Below, in pieces: positions 35,253-47,549 of a DNA stretch of 64,000 nt (within the stretch, counting starts at the first letter, position 1; the number at the start of each line of letters is the position of its first letter). The stretch spans positions 1-64,000 of the forward strand of contig PUFA01000652.1 in NCBI GenBank assembly GCA_003508835.1, given 5' to 3'. The notes below the pieces were generated by a model. It had not been told where the DNA came from, ran no database searches, and saw only the letters and a list, made by a program, of their open reading frames with translations. The translations under genes were made by a program, and so were the position numbers. Origin of the DNA: Eonycteris spelaea. Taxonomy: Eukaryota; Chordata; Mammalia; Chiroptera; Pteropodidae.

Positions 35253-37199
35253 TTCTTTTTAATATATATATATATATATTATTTTCAAATACAGTCAACA
35301 TACAATATTATATTAGTTTCAGATGTACAACATAGTGAATTGACATCTACATAACTTATGAAGTGATAACCCCCCCCAAATCTAGTATGTACGTGAACAC
35401 TATACAAGGTTATTACAATATTATTGACTATATTCCATATGCTGTACTTTACTTCCTTGCACCTGTTTTACATCTTAATTTCTTCCCCCTTTTCACAGAT
35501 TCTGCCAGTTACCTTCCCATCTGACAACCATCAAAATGTTCTCTGTATCAATGTTAGTTTCTGTTTTGTTTGTTTGTTTGTTTGTTTGTTGAACATATAA
35601 AGGAAATTCTATGCTATTTGTCTTTGTCTGACTTGTTTCACTTAGCATAATACCCTCTAGATCCATCCATGTTGTCACAAATGCCCAGACTTCATTTTTT
35701 TATAGCCGAGTAATAGTTCATTGTTTTTATGTACCAATCTTCTTTATCTATTCATCTGTCAATGAACACTTAAGTTTTATCCATATCTTGGCTATTATAT
35801 AATGCTGCAGTAAACATAGGAGTGCATATTTCTTTTCAAATTAGCGTTTTGTGTTTCCTTGGATAAATATCCAGAAGTGCAATTGCTGGGTCATATTTTG
35901 AACTTTTTGAGAAACCTCAAAACTGTTTTCCATAGTGGTTGCACCAATTTGGGTTTTCACTAACAGTTCATGAGGGTTCCCTTTTCTCCACATATTTGTT
36001 AACACTTGTTGTTTGTTGATATACTGCTGACAGTCATTCTGAAAGGTGTGAGGTGATATCTCATTGTGGTTTTAGTTTATAATTCCCTGATGATTAGTAA
36101 TGTTGATCATCCTAACATATATCTATTGTCCATCTGTATAACCTATTTGGAGAAATGTCTGTTCAGGTTTTCTGCATGTTTTTAAATTGGATTTTTTTGT
36201 TTGCCTTTTTCATGTTAAGTTATATGAGTTCCTTATATATTTTGAATATTAACTCCTTACCCAATATGTCATTGGTGAACAGCATCTACCATTGAGTAGG
36301 TTATTTTTCCATTTTGTTGATAGTATTCTCCACTGTTCAAAATCTCTTTAGTTTTATGATGCCCAATTTGTTTACTTATTTTTGTTTCCCTTGCCTGAAA
36401 AGTCATATTCAAAAAATATTACTAAGAGCAATGTCAAAGCATTTGCTGTCTATATTTTCTTCTAGGAGTTGTATAACCTCAGGTTTTATATTTAAGTCTT
36501 TAATGCATTTTGAGTACATGGTGTGAGAAAGTGATACAGTTTCATTCTTTTACATGTGTCTGTCCAGTTTTCCCAACATCATTTAATGAAGAGACTGCCT
36601 TTAATCCCTTGTATATTCTTGCCTCCTCTGTCATATATTAATTGACAACTTAGGAACGGGCTTATTTCTAGGTCCTCTATTCTGTTCTATTGATCTATGT
36701 GTCTATTTGTAATGCCAGTACCATTTTGTTTTGATTACTAGAGACTTGTAGTATAGTTTGAGATCAAGTAGCATGAATATTCAACTTTGTTCTCCTTTCT
36801 CGATTGCTTTGGTTCTTTGGCATCTTTTTTTTTTCAGAGTCTTTTTTGATTCCATTCAAATTTTAGAATTGCTTGTTCTAGTTTTCTGAAAATGTCATTG
36901 GTATTTTGATATGTGTTGCATTGAATCTGTATATTGCTTTGAGTAATATAGACATTTGAATAATGTTAATTATTACTATCCATAAGCATGGATAGGAATA
37001 ATTTGTATCTTCTTCAATTTTTCTTCAATGTCATAGTTTTCAGAGTACATGTCTTTTACCTCCATGGTTAAGTTAAATTTGTTTCTATTTTACTCTTTTA
37101 TGCAATTATAAATGGGATTCTTTTCTTAATTTTTGTTTCTGCATTTCATATTGTTGTATAAACATAGCGCTTATATCTGAAAATTAATTTTGTATCTTG

Positions 37200-38173
37200 C
37201 TACTTTACTGAATTCATTTGTGCTCTAACAGATTTTTTGATGGAGTCTTTAGGGTTTTCTCTATATAGTATCATGTGATCTGCAAATAATGAAAGTTTAA
37301 CTTTGTCTTTTCTTGTCTGATTGTTGTTGCTAAGACTTCCAATACTGTGTTGACTATAACTGATGAAAGTAGGCATCCTTGCCTTGTAACTGATCTTAAG
37401 GAAAAGTTTCAGCTTTTCTCTGCTGAGGATGATGGTTAACTGTGGGTTTGCCACATGTGCCATTTATCATGTTGAGATATGTTCCCTCTATTCTCACATT
37501 GCTGAGAGTATTGTTTTGTCATAAATGAGTTTTGAATTTTGCCAAATGCTTTTTCTGCATTTATTGATATAGTCATAAAATTTTTGCTTCATTTTCTTTA
37601 TGTGGTGTATCACATTAACTGATTTGTGCATATTGAAGTCACCTTGCATACCAGAAATAAAAATTACTTGATAATGATGTATAATGTTTTCAATGTATTG
37701 CTGAATCCAGCTTTCTAATATTTTATTGAGCTTTTTTGCATATGTGTTCATCAGAATATGATCGGTTATTTTTTTCTTGTAATGTTTTTGTCTGGTTTTG
37801 CTATCAGGATAAATCTGGCCTCACAAAATAAGCTTGAAAGGCTTCCTGCCTCTTCAATTTTCAGGAATAGATTGAGATGGGTAAGTATTAATTCTTTTTT
37901 GAATATTGGTAAAATTCACCTGTGAAGCCGTTTCATCAAAGACTTATGTTCATTGGGAGTTTTTGATTACCGATACAAATTTTTAGTAGTTATCAGCCTG
38001 TTCAGATTTTCTATTTCTCCTTGATTCACTCTGGGAAGAGTGTATGTTTGCAGGAATTCATCAGTTTCTTCCAGGCTGTCCAAATTGTTGGCAAAGAATT
38101 GTTTGTAGTATTTCATCATAATTCTTTGCTTTTCTGTGGTGTCAGTAGTCACTGATCCACTTTCATTTCTCAT
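37200..38173 (-). pseudogene. L1-D ORF2 reverse-transcriptase fragments
   Basis: Three open pieces (38173-37967, 37751-37494, 37463-37200) follow the RT domain in order: 'LEETDEFLQTYTLPRVNQGE', then '[20 protein letters not shown]' with 'NVIHHI', then 'KVKLSLFADHMILYRENPKD'. The FADD box has become FADH, losing the second catalytic aspartate. The pieces are in different frames. Confidence 0.9.
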
Positions 38174-39299
38174 TTTATTTATTTGGGTCCTTTTTTTTGT
38201 TTTGATATTGATTAAAGGTTTATCAATTTTATTTATCTTTTCAAAGAACCAGCACTTGTTTTCATTGAGTTTTGTATTGTTTTTGTAGACTCTATATCAT
38301 TTAATTCCACTTTGATATTTATTATTTCCTTCTACTTACTTTGGGCTTTGTTTTCTGTTCTTTATCTAGTTCTTTTAAGTGTAAGGTTGAATTGTTTATT
38401 TGCAATTTTTCTTATTTCTTGAGGTAAGCCTGAATTATTATGAATTTACCAATTAGGACTCCTTTTGTTGTGTCCTATAGGTTTTGAGTTGTATTTTCAT
38501 TTTCATTTGTCTCTAGGTATCCCTTGATTTTTTTTCCTTGATCTCATTGTTAACCCATTCATTGTTTAGTAGCATCTTATTCAGCCTCTATGTGTTTGTG
38601 AATTTTCCAGTTTTTATTTCTTGTAGTTGATTTCTAGTTTCATACCATTGTGATCAGAGAAGATGGTTGATATGATTTCAGTCTTCTTAAATTTGTTAAG
38701 ACTTGTTTTGTGGCCTAACATGTGGTCTAACATGGAGAATGTTCCATGTGTGCTTGAAAAAAAATGTACATTCTGCTTCTTTGGTGTTAAATACTCTAAT
38801 ATGAATTAAGTCCATCTTGTCTAATGTGTGATTAAAGTCCACTGTTTACTTGTTGATTTTCTCTCTGGATCATCTATTCACTGATGTTAATGGGGTGTTA
38901 AAGTCCTCTAGTATTACTTTATTACAGTGAATCTCTCTTATATTTGTCATAATTCACTCTATAAATTCAATTTCTCCTACATTGAGTGTATAAAAGTTTA
39001 CAAGGTTTATATTCTTTTGTTGGATTGTTCCTCTTAGTGTTTTGTTGTAGCCTTTATTTTAAAGTTTATTTTGTCTGATATACCCCAGCTTTGTTTATCA
39101 CTTCCATTTGCATGAAATACCTTTTTCTATCTATTCACTTCAGTTTATATGCTGTTCTATCTGAAGTGGGTCTCTTACAGGCAACATATGTATGAGTCTT
39201 GTTTTCTTATTCATACTGCCATCCTATTTAGATTGGAATATGTAATCCATTTACATTTAAAGTAATTGTTGGTATGTAGTTAATATTTTTTAACTTTCT

Positions 39300-40169
39300 T
39301 CTTATTTTTCTTTAGAAAGTACATTTAGCATTTCTGGTGATACTGGGTTGGTGGTGATAAACACCTTTTTTTTCTTGTATGAGAAGGTGTTTATCTATCC
39401 TTTAATTCTAAATAATAGCCTTGCTGGGTAGAGTATTCTTGGTTACAGGGCCTTGGTTTTCATGATTGAATATTTTGTGCCATTCATTTCTGGACTTCAA
39501 AGTTTCTATTGAGAAATCAATTGACAGTCATATGTGAGTTCCCTTGTAGGTAACTAAATGCTCTCTCCTTGCTGCTTTTAGAATTCTCTCTTTAATTTTG
39601 TCATTTTGATTATGATGTGTCTTGGTATAGGCCTCTTTTACTTCATCTTTTGTAAGACATTCTGTTTCCTGGACTTGTATGTGTATTTCCTTAGCCAAGT
39701 TAGAAATGTTTTCCATCATTATTCCTTCAAAGAGCTGTTCAATCACTTGTTATTTCTCTTCTCTTTCTGGTACCCTTATGGTGTGAAAGTTGGTTTGCTT
39801 GATGTTGTCCTAGAGTATTCTTAATCTAGCCTCATTTTTCTTAACTTTTTTTTTTCTTGTTGCTGTTCTGATTGTGTGTTTCCTGGTACCTTGTCTTTTA
39901 GATCACTAATTTGATCCTCTGCTTCATCTAATCTACTGTTTATTACCTTTAATATATTCTTCATTTCTGTTATTGTAGTTTTCATTTCTGACTCGTCTTT
40001 TCTGTGTTTTCTACCTCTTTTTTAACATTCACACTGAGTTCATCTACTCTTTCCAAAGTTCATTGAGTATCCTTACAACTAATGTTTTGAACTCTGTATC
40101 TGGTAGTTTTGTCTCCTTTTTATTTAGTTCTTTTTCTGAAGTTTTGTCCTGTTCTTTCATTTGGGACAT
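39300..40169 (-). pseudogene. L1-D ORF1 remnant
   Basis: It begins at about 40169 with an ORF1-type start. The open piece 39746-39528 reads 'QNDKIKERILKAARREHLVT', the conserved RNA-binding core of ORF1p, followed by 'YKGT'. The rest carries stops and frameshifts. Confidence 0.85.
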
Positions 40170-41655
40170 GTTTCATTGAGTCCTCACTTTGGCTGAGTCC
40201 CTGTGTTTCTATATATTAGATAGATTGGCTACTTCTCCTGGTCTTGGCAGTGTAGCCTTATGTAGTATTTGTCCTTTGGGGCCCTGTGGCACAGACTCTC
40301 TTGTCATTTGAGCTGGGTGCTACAGTGGTGTCATTTGTGTGAGCTGTGTGTGCCCTCCCTTTGTAGTTGAGTCTTGATTTCTGTTGTCACATCATTGGGT
40401 GGGACTGACCCTCAGGATAACCAGCTGTGAAGAATGGCTACGAATACAGTATATGAGCTGTTTTAAATGAGCTGACACCATGGAACAGGATTTGCTTTAG
40501 TAGATTTAGGGTGCTTGTTGAGTCTTCCCTTTGGGTGTGTCATTTATGGAAGTATTTAGGTGCTCTGGTGTGGTCTGAAGTTGGCTATCAGATGTCTTCT
40601 TTCTACGTCCTTATGGAAGTGACTCTGGTACAGACCAAAGTCAGCCTAGAGCTTGGCCTAGAGCTAACTAGTAGGAACTACAAAGTTATCTGCAGATACT
40701 TGCCACCTGTATTGAACTTGGATAAATCTGTGAGAGCCTAAGTTGTGAGGCTGGGTGTCACTAACGCTTGGGTTAGGATCACATAGTAAGTGTTATGGGG
40801 AATTCTGAGGCCACACAGGGTTTAGCTGGGGTTTGTAAACCTTTGAGAGATTTCAGAAAAGCCTGCAGTATGAGCTGAGACAGGCCATTTGTGTAGAAAA
40901 GCCACTGGAAGAGGTTCAGTCTTGGCACTCTTGTAGCATAGGAAAATGTCTCAAGGATTCACTGGGGCAGTGTGAAGAGTGTTAGCCAGATTTATGGACA
41001 GCTCGGATTTTATGACTGTCTGTGCATGATAGGTGGGTGGGGGGAGGGCTCAGCAAATGAACAATGTCATCTGCCACTTCTCCTGTTCTCAGTGTGAGAT
41101 GCCCTGATACTTGACCTTCAGCACTTGCTCTGAATCTAGTCAACTCAGCTCACCCCCACATGTCCATGGCACTTTTCAAGCTTGTGACCCAGCACTGGAG
41201 CTTAGAACAAGTGAGTCCATGAGCTAATAATTCTGAGTGTGAGCCCGTTAAAAGGAATGCTTAGGACTCCAGAAGCCTCTGTCTTACTTAGCCACAATTC
41301 TTGCTAATTTTCACAGCCAGAAGTTATGGGGCATTCTCTTCTGGGCACTAGAGCCCTGGATTTGGGAGTCCAGTGTTGGTTTGGGAATCTTTGCTCCTCA
41401 GGGTGGACCTCTGTAGCAGAGATATCCCTCTCTTAACCATTACACCATGTGTATCAAAACAGCCTGTTCTGCTTCTCTGCCTCTCCTAGCAGTCTCCACA
41501 TGGCTTTTCCTTTATATCCTTAGATATAGAATTTCTATTCATCTACTCTTCAGGCAGTTCTCAATGATTGTTCTGCAGTTTTGTGGTAATTTTGATGTGG
41601 GCATAGGAGGAGATAAGCACAGCATTTTCCTATTCTGTCATATTGACTGGAAGTC

Positions 41656-44600
41656 TTACCATTTTTTCATATGGTCATTTATATCTTTTAATATTGTGTC
41701 CAGTAACAAATTATTGAAGCAATAAGTATTTTAATACTTTTGTTCTTCAACCGTTATATTAGCATCAAGTAGTTAACATATCATCAGATTGCAGTAGTAA
41801 GGTATTCTGAATCTGAGTATATTCTCACCATTACCAGTGTGTTACATATTTCATTAATTTTTATGTTACTAATTAGTGTCCTTATGTTTCAGCTTGAAAA
41901 AATCCTTTCAGCTTTTTTTGTAAGGCAGTTTTAGTGGTGATAAATTTCTTCAGCTTTTATTTATTAGGGAAAGTCTTTAGCTCACCTTCATTTCCAAAGG
42001 ATAACTTTGCTGTGTTAAGTATTCATGGTTGGTGATATCTTTCTTCCAGCACTTTGAACATATCATCTCATTCACTTTTGTCCTGTAGGATCTCTGCTGA
42101 AAAATCTGTTGTTAACCTTATGGGGTTCCCTTAAGTGAGAGAATTTTTTCTTTTCTTTCTTTTTTTTTTTTAATCTTGCTGCTTTTATTGATTTATTTAT
42201 TCTCTAAAGTAGCTTTAATTTTATTTTATTTTTTAAAAATTTAATTTTTCAATTACAGTTGACATTCAATATTATTTTATATTAGTTTCATCTGTGCTGT
42301 ACAGTGGATAGACATTTATATAATACTTTGATTAGTCTAGTAACCACCTGGCAGTATACATATTACAATACCTTGGACGATATATTCCCTATGCTGCACT
42401 TCACATTCTCATGACTATTTTGTAACTACTAATTTGTATGTCTTAATCCCTTAAACTTTATCGTCCAGCCCTGCAACCTCCCTTCCATCTGGCAACCAAC
42501 AGTTTGTTCTCTGTATCCATGAATCTGTTTCTGTTTTGTTTGTTTTGTTCTTTAGATTCCACATTAAAGTGAAATCACATGGTATTTGTCTTTCTCTGTC
42601 TGACTTATTTCACTTAGCATAATACCCTAGAGGTCAATCCATGTTGTCTCACATGGTAAGATTTCATAATTTTTTATGGCTAAGTAATATTCCATTTTAT
42701 ATATGTACCATTTCTTCTTTATCCAATTGTCTACTGATAGGAACTTAGTTTTCTTACATTTATTGACCATTGTAAACAGCAGTGCAGTGAACACAGGGTT
42801 ATTATATCTTTTCACATTAATGGAATCATATAAGACCCAGAACAGCCAAAGTAATATTAAGAAAGAAAAATAAAGCTGCAGGTATCATGCTACTTAATAT
42901 CAAACTACACTACAAAACTATAGTAATCAAAACAGCATAGTGCTGTTATGAAAAACAGACACATAGATCAAAGGAACAGAATAGAGAGCCCCAAAACAAA
43001 CCCACGCCTCTATGGTAATTTAATTTAGGACAGAGGAAGAAAGAATATGCAATGGGGTAAAGACAGTCTGGTCAATAAATGGTGTTGGGAAAACTGGATA
43101 GATACATCCAAAAAGTGAGTGTGGACCACCTTCTTACACCATATACAAGAATAAACTTAAAATGGATGAAATGTAAGACCTGAAATCATAAATCTCTTAG
43201 AAGAAAACACAGGCAGTTACTATCGCTACTTTTAAAAATTCTCTTTCTGTGTGTCTTAAAGACAGTTTTATTATTATTTGTGTTATAGAAAAACAGTTTG
43301 GATTGAATTTTTTGGGTGACTCATCAGCTTCATGAACTTAAGTGTTCAAATCTCTTTCCAAGTTTGGAAAGTACTGAGCCAATAGCTCTTAAAATATTTT
43401 CACCTCTTTCTCCTAGTCACCTCCTTTTGAGACTCCAGTAATACAGCATTACTTTTGGTGATGTTCAATAAGACCCACTTACATCAATTCTTTTTTTTCT
43501 TTTCCAATTAGATAATTTTAGCTCAACTGTGTCTGACAGATCACTCACTTTTTCTTCACTTCGGTCATGTTAAAGCTCTCTACTGGATTCTTCAGTTCTG
43601 TTGTTTTCTAAGCTCCAAAATTCTCTTTGATAATTTTTTTATATCTTCTTTTTGTTGATTTTTTTTTTTCATTTTATTCTGGCAGATTTTTTTTCTGATA
43701 TCATTAAATTGTTATATATATTGCCATGTACCACTCTGAGCAGCCTTTTTAAGACACTTATTTTGTCTTAAAAATACTATATTTTGTTGAACAATTCCTG
43801 GATCTCCATTTCTTTGGGTCCAGTCACTGGTGGTCTACTGTATTTCTTTGGTGGAGTTACATTTCCCTGAATCTTCATGATCCCTACAGCCTTGCATAGG
43901 TGTCTGCGCATTTGAAGAAGTTAAATCTTCCAGACTTTTGGACTGACTTCAGTAAGGGAAGCCTTTCACCTGTGGGTGAGGGTATGCTGGAGCAGAACAT
44001 GATCTTGGGTCTAGTGGTGCAGAGAAACAAGTGTGGGGACATGTGGCAGCAATTGTTCTGGGGTGGGGAGTGATATCTCTTCATCTCAAGCTGCTGGAGT
44101 CCACAGCATTGACAACTGTAAGGTCTGTGGCAAGGATCAGGGGTCTTATTGGCTGCAAGGACTGTTGAGGTCCTCAGGTGTGCATATACATACTCAAGGG
44201 CCACCTGCAGAAGGTCGATGCAGCCACACACGTAGTGACGTAAGCTTGAGCAGGTAACAAGGGCTTGGGGCGACTACAGGCTCACTGGCAGCTGTGAGGG
44301 TCATGGATGTTGGCTTGCTCTCCCATGGCTGCACACTCTTCTCCTGGGTCTGCACCCTGTAGGGGCAATTCACTTAGATCAGGCTGGGGACAAGCAGGTG
44401 CACATATGGAAGGGCTACCAAAGGTGGGTGTGGTGGTACTATGAAGTGACAGAAGGCAGGACTTAACTGAGGCCCACAAGCAGCTGTGGAGGCCCTGGCT
44501 GTATTTATGCTTTCCTGAGCCTACATACTCTCGCCCTGGATGTTCATGCTGAAGTGGGAGCTGATGATGGATGTCAGGCCAGTGTTGTACAAGTACACAG

Positions 44601-45000
44601 CTGGAAGGGCTAGTCCTCAGTAGTGGGTGTCAGCTGGTGGAGTCTAGACTGGCATGCTTTACTTGTGCAGACACAGATGCCTGAACTGGTTTCCCACATG
44701 GTTGCTTGGCTCTAGCATGAGTGGTGAAGGACTCAGGCAACTGACATCAGCAAATATGAATACTTGTCCAGGAAAATCTCGCAAATTTCACATCAGGTCT
44801 GTAATAGCTGTGCTGCCTGTTGACTTTGTCAATAGCAAAATCTGCTGTATTTTTTCCTGCAGAGCAGATCATTGTGAACCTCAATTGCTACTTCTTTGTC
44901 TGCTAATAATTACTACTGCTCATCTTCCTTCTTCCTAGTCAGTTGCTTATGTCACACCTATGCTGGTCTGGGTGAGGTGAAACCAAAATGGGACCTTTGT
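41656..45000 (-). mobile_element. L1-E (old L1M), 5' part on minus strand
   Basis: 41656-42170 and 43235-43760 are L1M ORF1 in reverse complement. Examples are 'ctgaaaaaatcctttcagct' to 'gataaatttcttcagctttt', and later 'gagactccagtaatacagca' to 'tttggtgatgttcaataaga'. 43800-45000 is GC-richer and probably the 5'UTR ('cctgtgggtgagggtatgct'). A 5'-inverted L1 at 42188-43221 splits ORF1. The start of the element is not sharply defined. Confidence 0.65.
42188..43221 (-). mobile_element. twin-primed (5'-inverted) L1 insertion, about 1 kb
   Basis: 42188-42820 is an L1 3' end on the minus strand, from the T-rich tail complement through the 3'UTR to ORF2 C-terminal code. The 62-codon frame 42815-42627 contains 'KMEYYLAIKNYEILP'. 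42821-43221 is the upstream ORF2 segment on the plus strand ('atagatcaaaggaacagaat' to 'gaagaaaacacaggcagtt'). The TSD is 'atcttgctgctttta' (42173-42187) / 'atcgctactttta' (43222-43234). The internal inversion between TSDs marks twin priming. Confidence 0.88.
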
Positions 45001-45279
45001 TTAGTGTTCTGAAAGGCAGGATAAGCTGGTCACTCGCCCAACTCTTCCCTTCCTGCTCAGAGGAACTATTTCTAGCTAAGAAGGTCCTTTTTGACACTAA
45101 ATAATGTTGACTTGGGGAAATGGGATGATGCAGACAAAATAAAGCTCTTTTCCTTCTCTTCTTGGGAAATTTTCTGAGGTTTTAGTTTGTCATTGTTGTT
45201 TCACTGGGTTGCTAAAAGTTTCCTAAGTGAACACTAGAGGTCTCTCAGAGACCTCTAGAATTCTCCAGTTAAATCATCT

Positions 45280-45960
45280 GCACAAAGCAGGTTTCTTTAT
45301 TAGGAGTTTTAATTCATATTGATTTTTATATTAGTTATAATATTCACATTATTGACATTATCTATTTCCTCTTGACTGAGTTATGTTTTGATGGAGTCTC
45401 CCTCAATCGATTTGTTAAGAGATTGGTTCGTTTTTTCTAAGTTGTTGATCTTGTGAGAGTAAAGTTGTTTAAATACCCTTATTATCCTTTTAATTCAGTT
45501 TCATTCTTTAGTTATTTGTGTTTACTTTTTTATCTTTGTCAACCTTGATAGAGGGTTATCAATTTCACTTATTTGGGGGAGGGGTTTAGTGGATTTTATT
45601 TCATGGATTTTTCATTATTTATTTATTTATTTATTTGTTTATTTATGTTTTCAAGTTCATTGATTTATGAAATGAGAACCTCCATTATGGATTTGAGATT
45701 TTTCCTATTTTCTAATCCATATATTTAGTACTATAAATTTCCCTCTAAGCACTGCTTTAAGATACATCCCACAGATTTTGACATAGTGTACACTTCTAAA
45801 TTTAGTTTTATGTATTTTTTAATCCTTTGATTTTTCCTCCCTGACTCATGGATTACTTATAAATGTGTGGCTTTATTCCTAAGGGTTTGGTATTTTCTTC
45901 TATTGTTTTCCATTTTAAAATGATTTATAATAATTGTTTAGCCATTTGTTTTTAATAGAA
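45280..45960 (-). mobile_element. L1M ORF2 endonuclease fragment
   Basis: 'tataaatttccctctaagca' followed by 'ctgctttaagatacatccca' and 'actcatggattacttataaa' is the reverse complement of L1M ORF2 code after the endonuclease domain. A TTTA tract lies at 45616-45645. It is separate from L1-E because it repeats an ORF2 region upstream of that element's 5' end. Confidence 0.6.
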
Positions 45961-46284
45961 TATTTCACAATTTTTAAATTTTACTAAAAGACCACTAATC
46001 AAATTTAATCAGTTTAAAGATAGCGCATTAGGTACATATTTTAACCAGTGTGGTTAATGATAAAAGAAAAAAACAGAGCATAGGAGAGAAAAAGGAGAAG
46101 CAACATAGACAAGACAATAAACAGAATTGAGCATGTAAATCATTGATATAAAGTTTTATTTGCCATTTCACCAAATTTCACCACATTGGCCCATACTGCA
46201 GTCTTCCTTGGATAATTCTTGGGGTTCAACAAGCCCCAGGTTGGTGGTGGTTTGTCTCAATATTTGGTGAAATATCTATATATC

Positions 46285-46420
46285 TTTGGGCCAGTTTTCT
46301 CATTTGTCAAATACTAACACCTGCCATATACACCCCTCAGGTAAGTATAAGTTGAATAAATATGACAACAAATGTGGCAATTCTTAGAAAGTATTGAATG
46401 AATAGATGTGGCAATAGATG
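46285..46420 (+). repeat. possible MIR 3' fragment
   Basis: 'gggccagttttctcatttgt' with 'caaatactaacacctgcc', then 'gttgaataaatatgac', resembles the MIR 3' half. The match is weak. Confidence 0.4.
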
Positions 46421-46784
46421 TGTAAACACATGGAAAGCTAAGGTATTATAAAAATGTATGGTATTTTAATGCATATTCCAGTTTAGCAGTTTACTGTAGT
46501 TTTTAAGTTTCTCATTGAGTGACAGGAGTGACACAGGGACAACCATGGAGGAATTTAAACAGAGTTCCAGGAAGCACTTAGCTTTCTAAATCTTTGCAAG
46601 GTATTCAGATGCCTTAACACTGTGGCTGGAAGACTAAACATTATTTTAAGTACTTGCAAACTGCTGGAGTAAAAAAGATGCCATAAGGATGCTAAGAATG
46701 CACAATAGGGAGAGAGTAAACATTTCAACAAATGTTATTGATAAAACCAGATATCCATAAAAATAAATAAAATTAAACTCATGT

Positions 46785-47545
46785 TATTCAATACAGCTAG
46801 AACTAGAAATTCTAGTAGGCACAAAAAAAACAAGAAAAAAAGTATACAGATTGGAAAGAAAATAAACTATTCTTATGTGAAGATTGTTTATGGAAAATGC
46901 CAAAAAAAAAAAAAACTATACAAAATTCCTAGAACTGATAAATGAATTTAGGAACATCCCAGGGTACAAATCAACATATATGTTCATTATATTTCTATAT
47001 ATTAGCAATGAACACATGAAAATTGAAATTTAAAATGTGACATTGTTTATAATTTTTCCCAAAACTAACAAAACCTATAAAGGTGTATGCTGAAAACTAC
47101 AAAACAGTGATAAAATATATCAGAGGAAATCTAAATAAATGGAGAAAATACACCAAATGTGTACATTCAATGTAGTAAAGATGTCATTTCTCCACAAATC
47201 AATATACAGATTTAAAGAGATTATCAAAGTTTGAGAAATGTTTTTGAAGCTATAGTAAAGACTATTTTAAAATGGATATGAGATATTTACAATAGCCAAG
47301 ATATGGAGGCAACTTCAGTGTACATTAATGGATGAATAGATAAAGAGGTGGAAAATGTATACAATGGAATATTACCTAACCGTAAAAAGAATAAAATTAT
47401 GCTATCTGAAACATGCTATCTGGGAAGGACCTAGAGGTCACTGTGCTAAGAGAAATAAGTCAGAGAGAGAGAAACAAATATTATATGGTCTCACATATAT
47501 GTGGAATATAAAGCACAAAATAAAAATACAAATCAGAAAAAAAAA
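46785..47545 (+). mobile_element. old L1M fragment, plus strand
   Basis: Late RT code ('ttggaaagaaaataaactat', 'aagattgtttatggaaaatg', 'cctagaactgataaatga') leads to post-RT sequence ('gtgtatgctgaaaactaca'). It then joins the ORF2 C-terminus ('acaatagccaagatatggag', 'acaatggaatattacctaac') and the early 3'UTR. The open frame 47355-47612 starts 'MYTMEYYLTVKRIKLCYLKH', the usual L1 ORF2 end. Confidence 0.65.
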
Positions 47546-47549
47546 GAAA

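Larger units (their letters stand above)
35253..41655 (-). mobile_element. L1-D: near-full-length L1 nested in L1-E
   Basis: A 6.4-kb element on the minus strand with a 5' head at about 41655 ('gacttccagtcaatatgaca'). The 5'UTR is about 1.5 kb, the ORF1 start ATG lies at about 40169 (MSQMKEQ), and ORF2 and a 3'UTR follow, ending at about 35255. The probable TSD is 'ttacccctttttc' (35240-35252) / 'ttaccattttttc' (41656-41668). Gene order and spacing are complete, but both ORFs are broken by frameshifts and stops, and the RT motif reads FADH. A (TTTG)n tract lies at 35558-35590. Confidence 0.88.
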
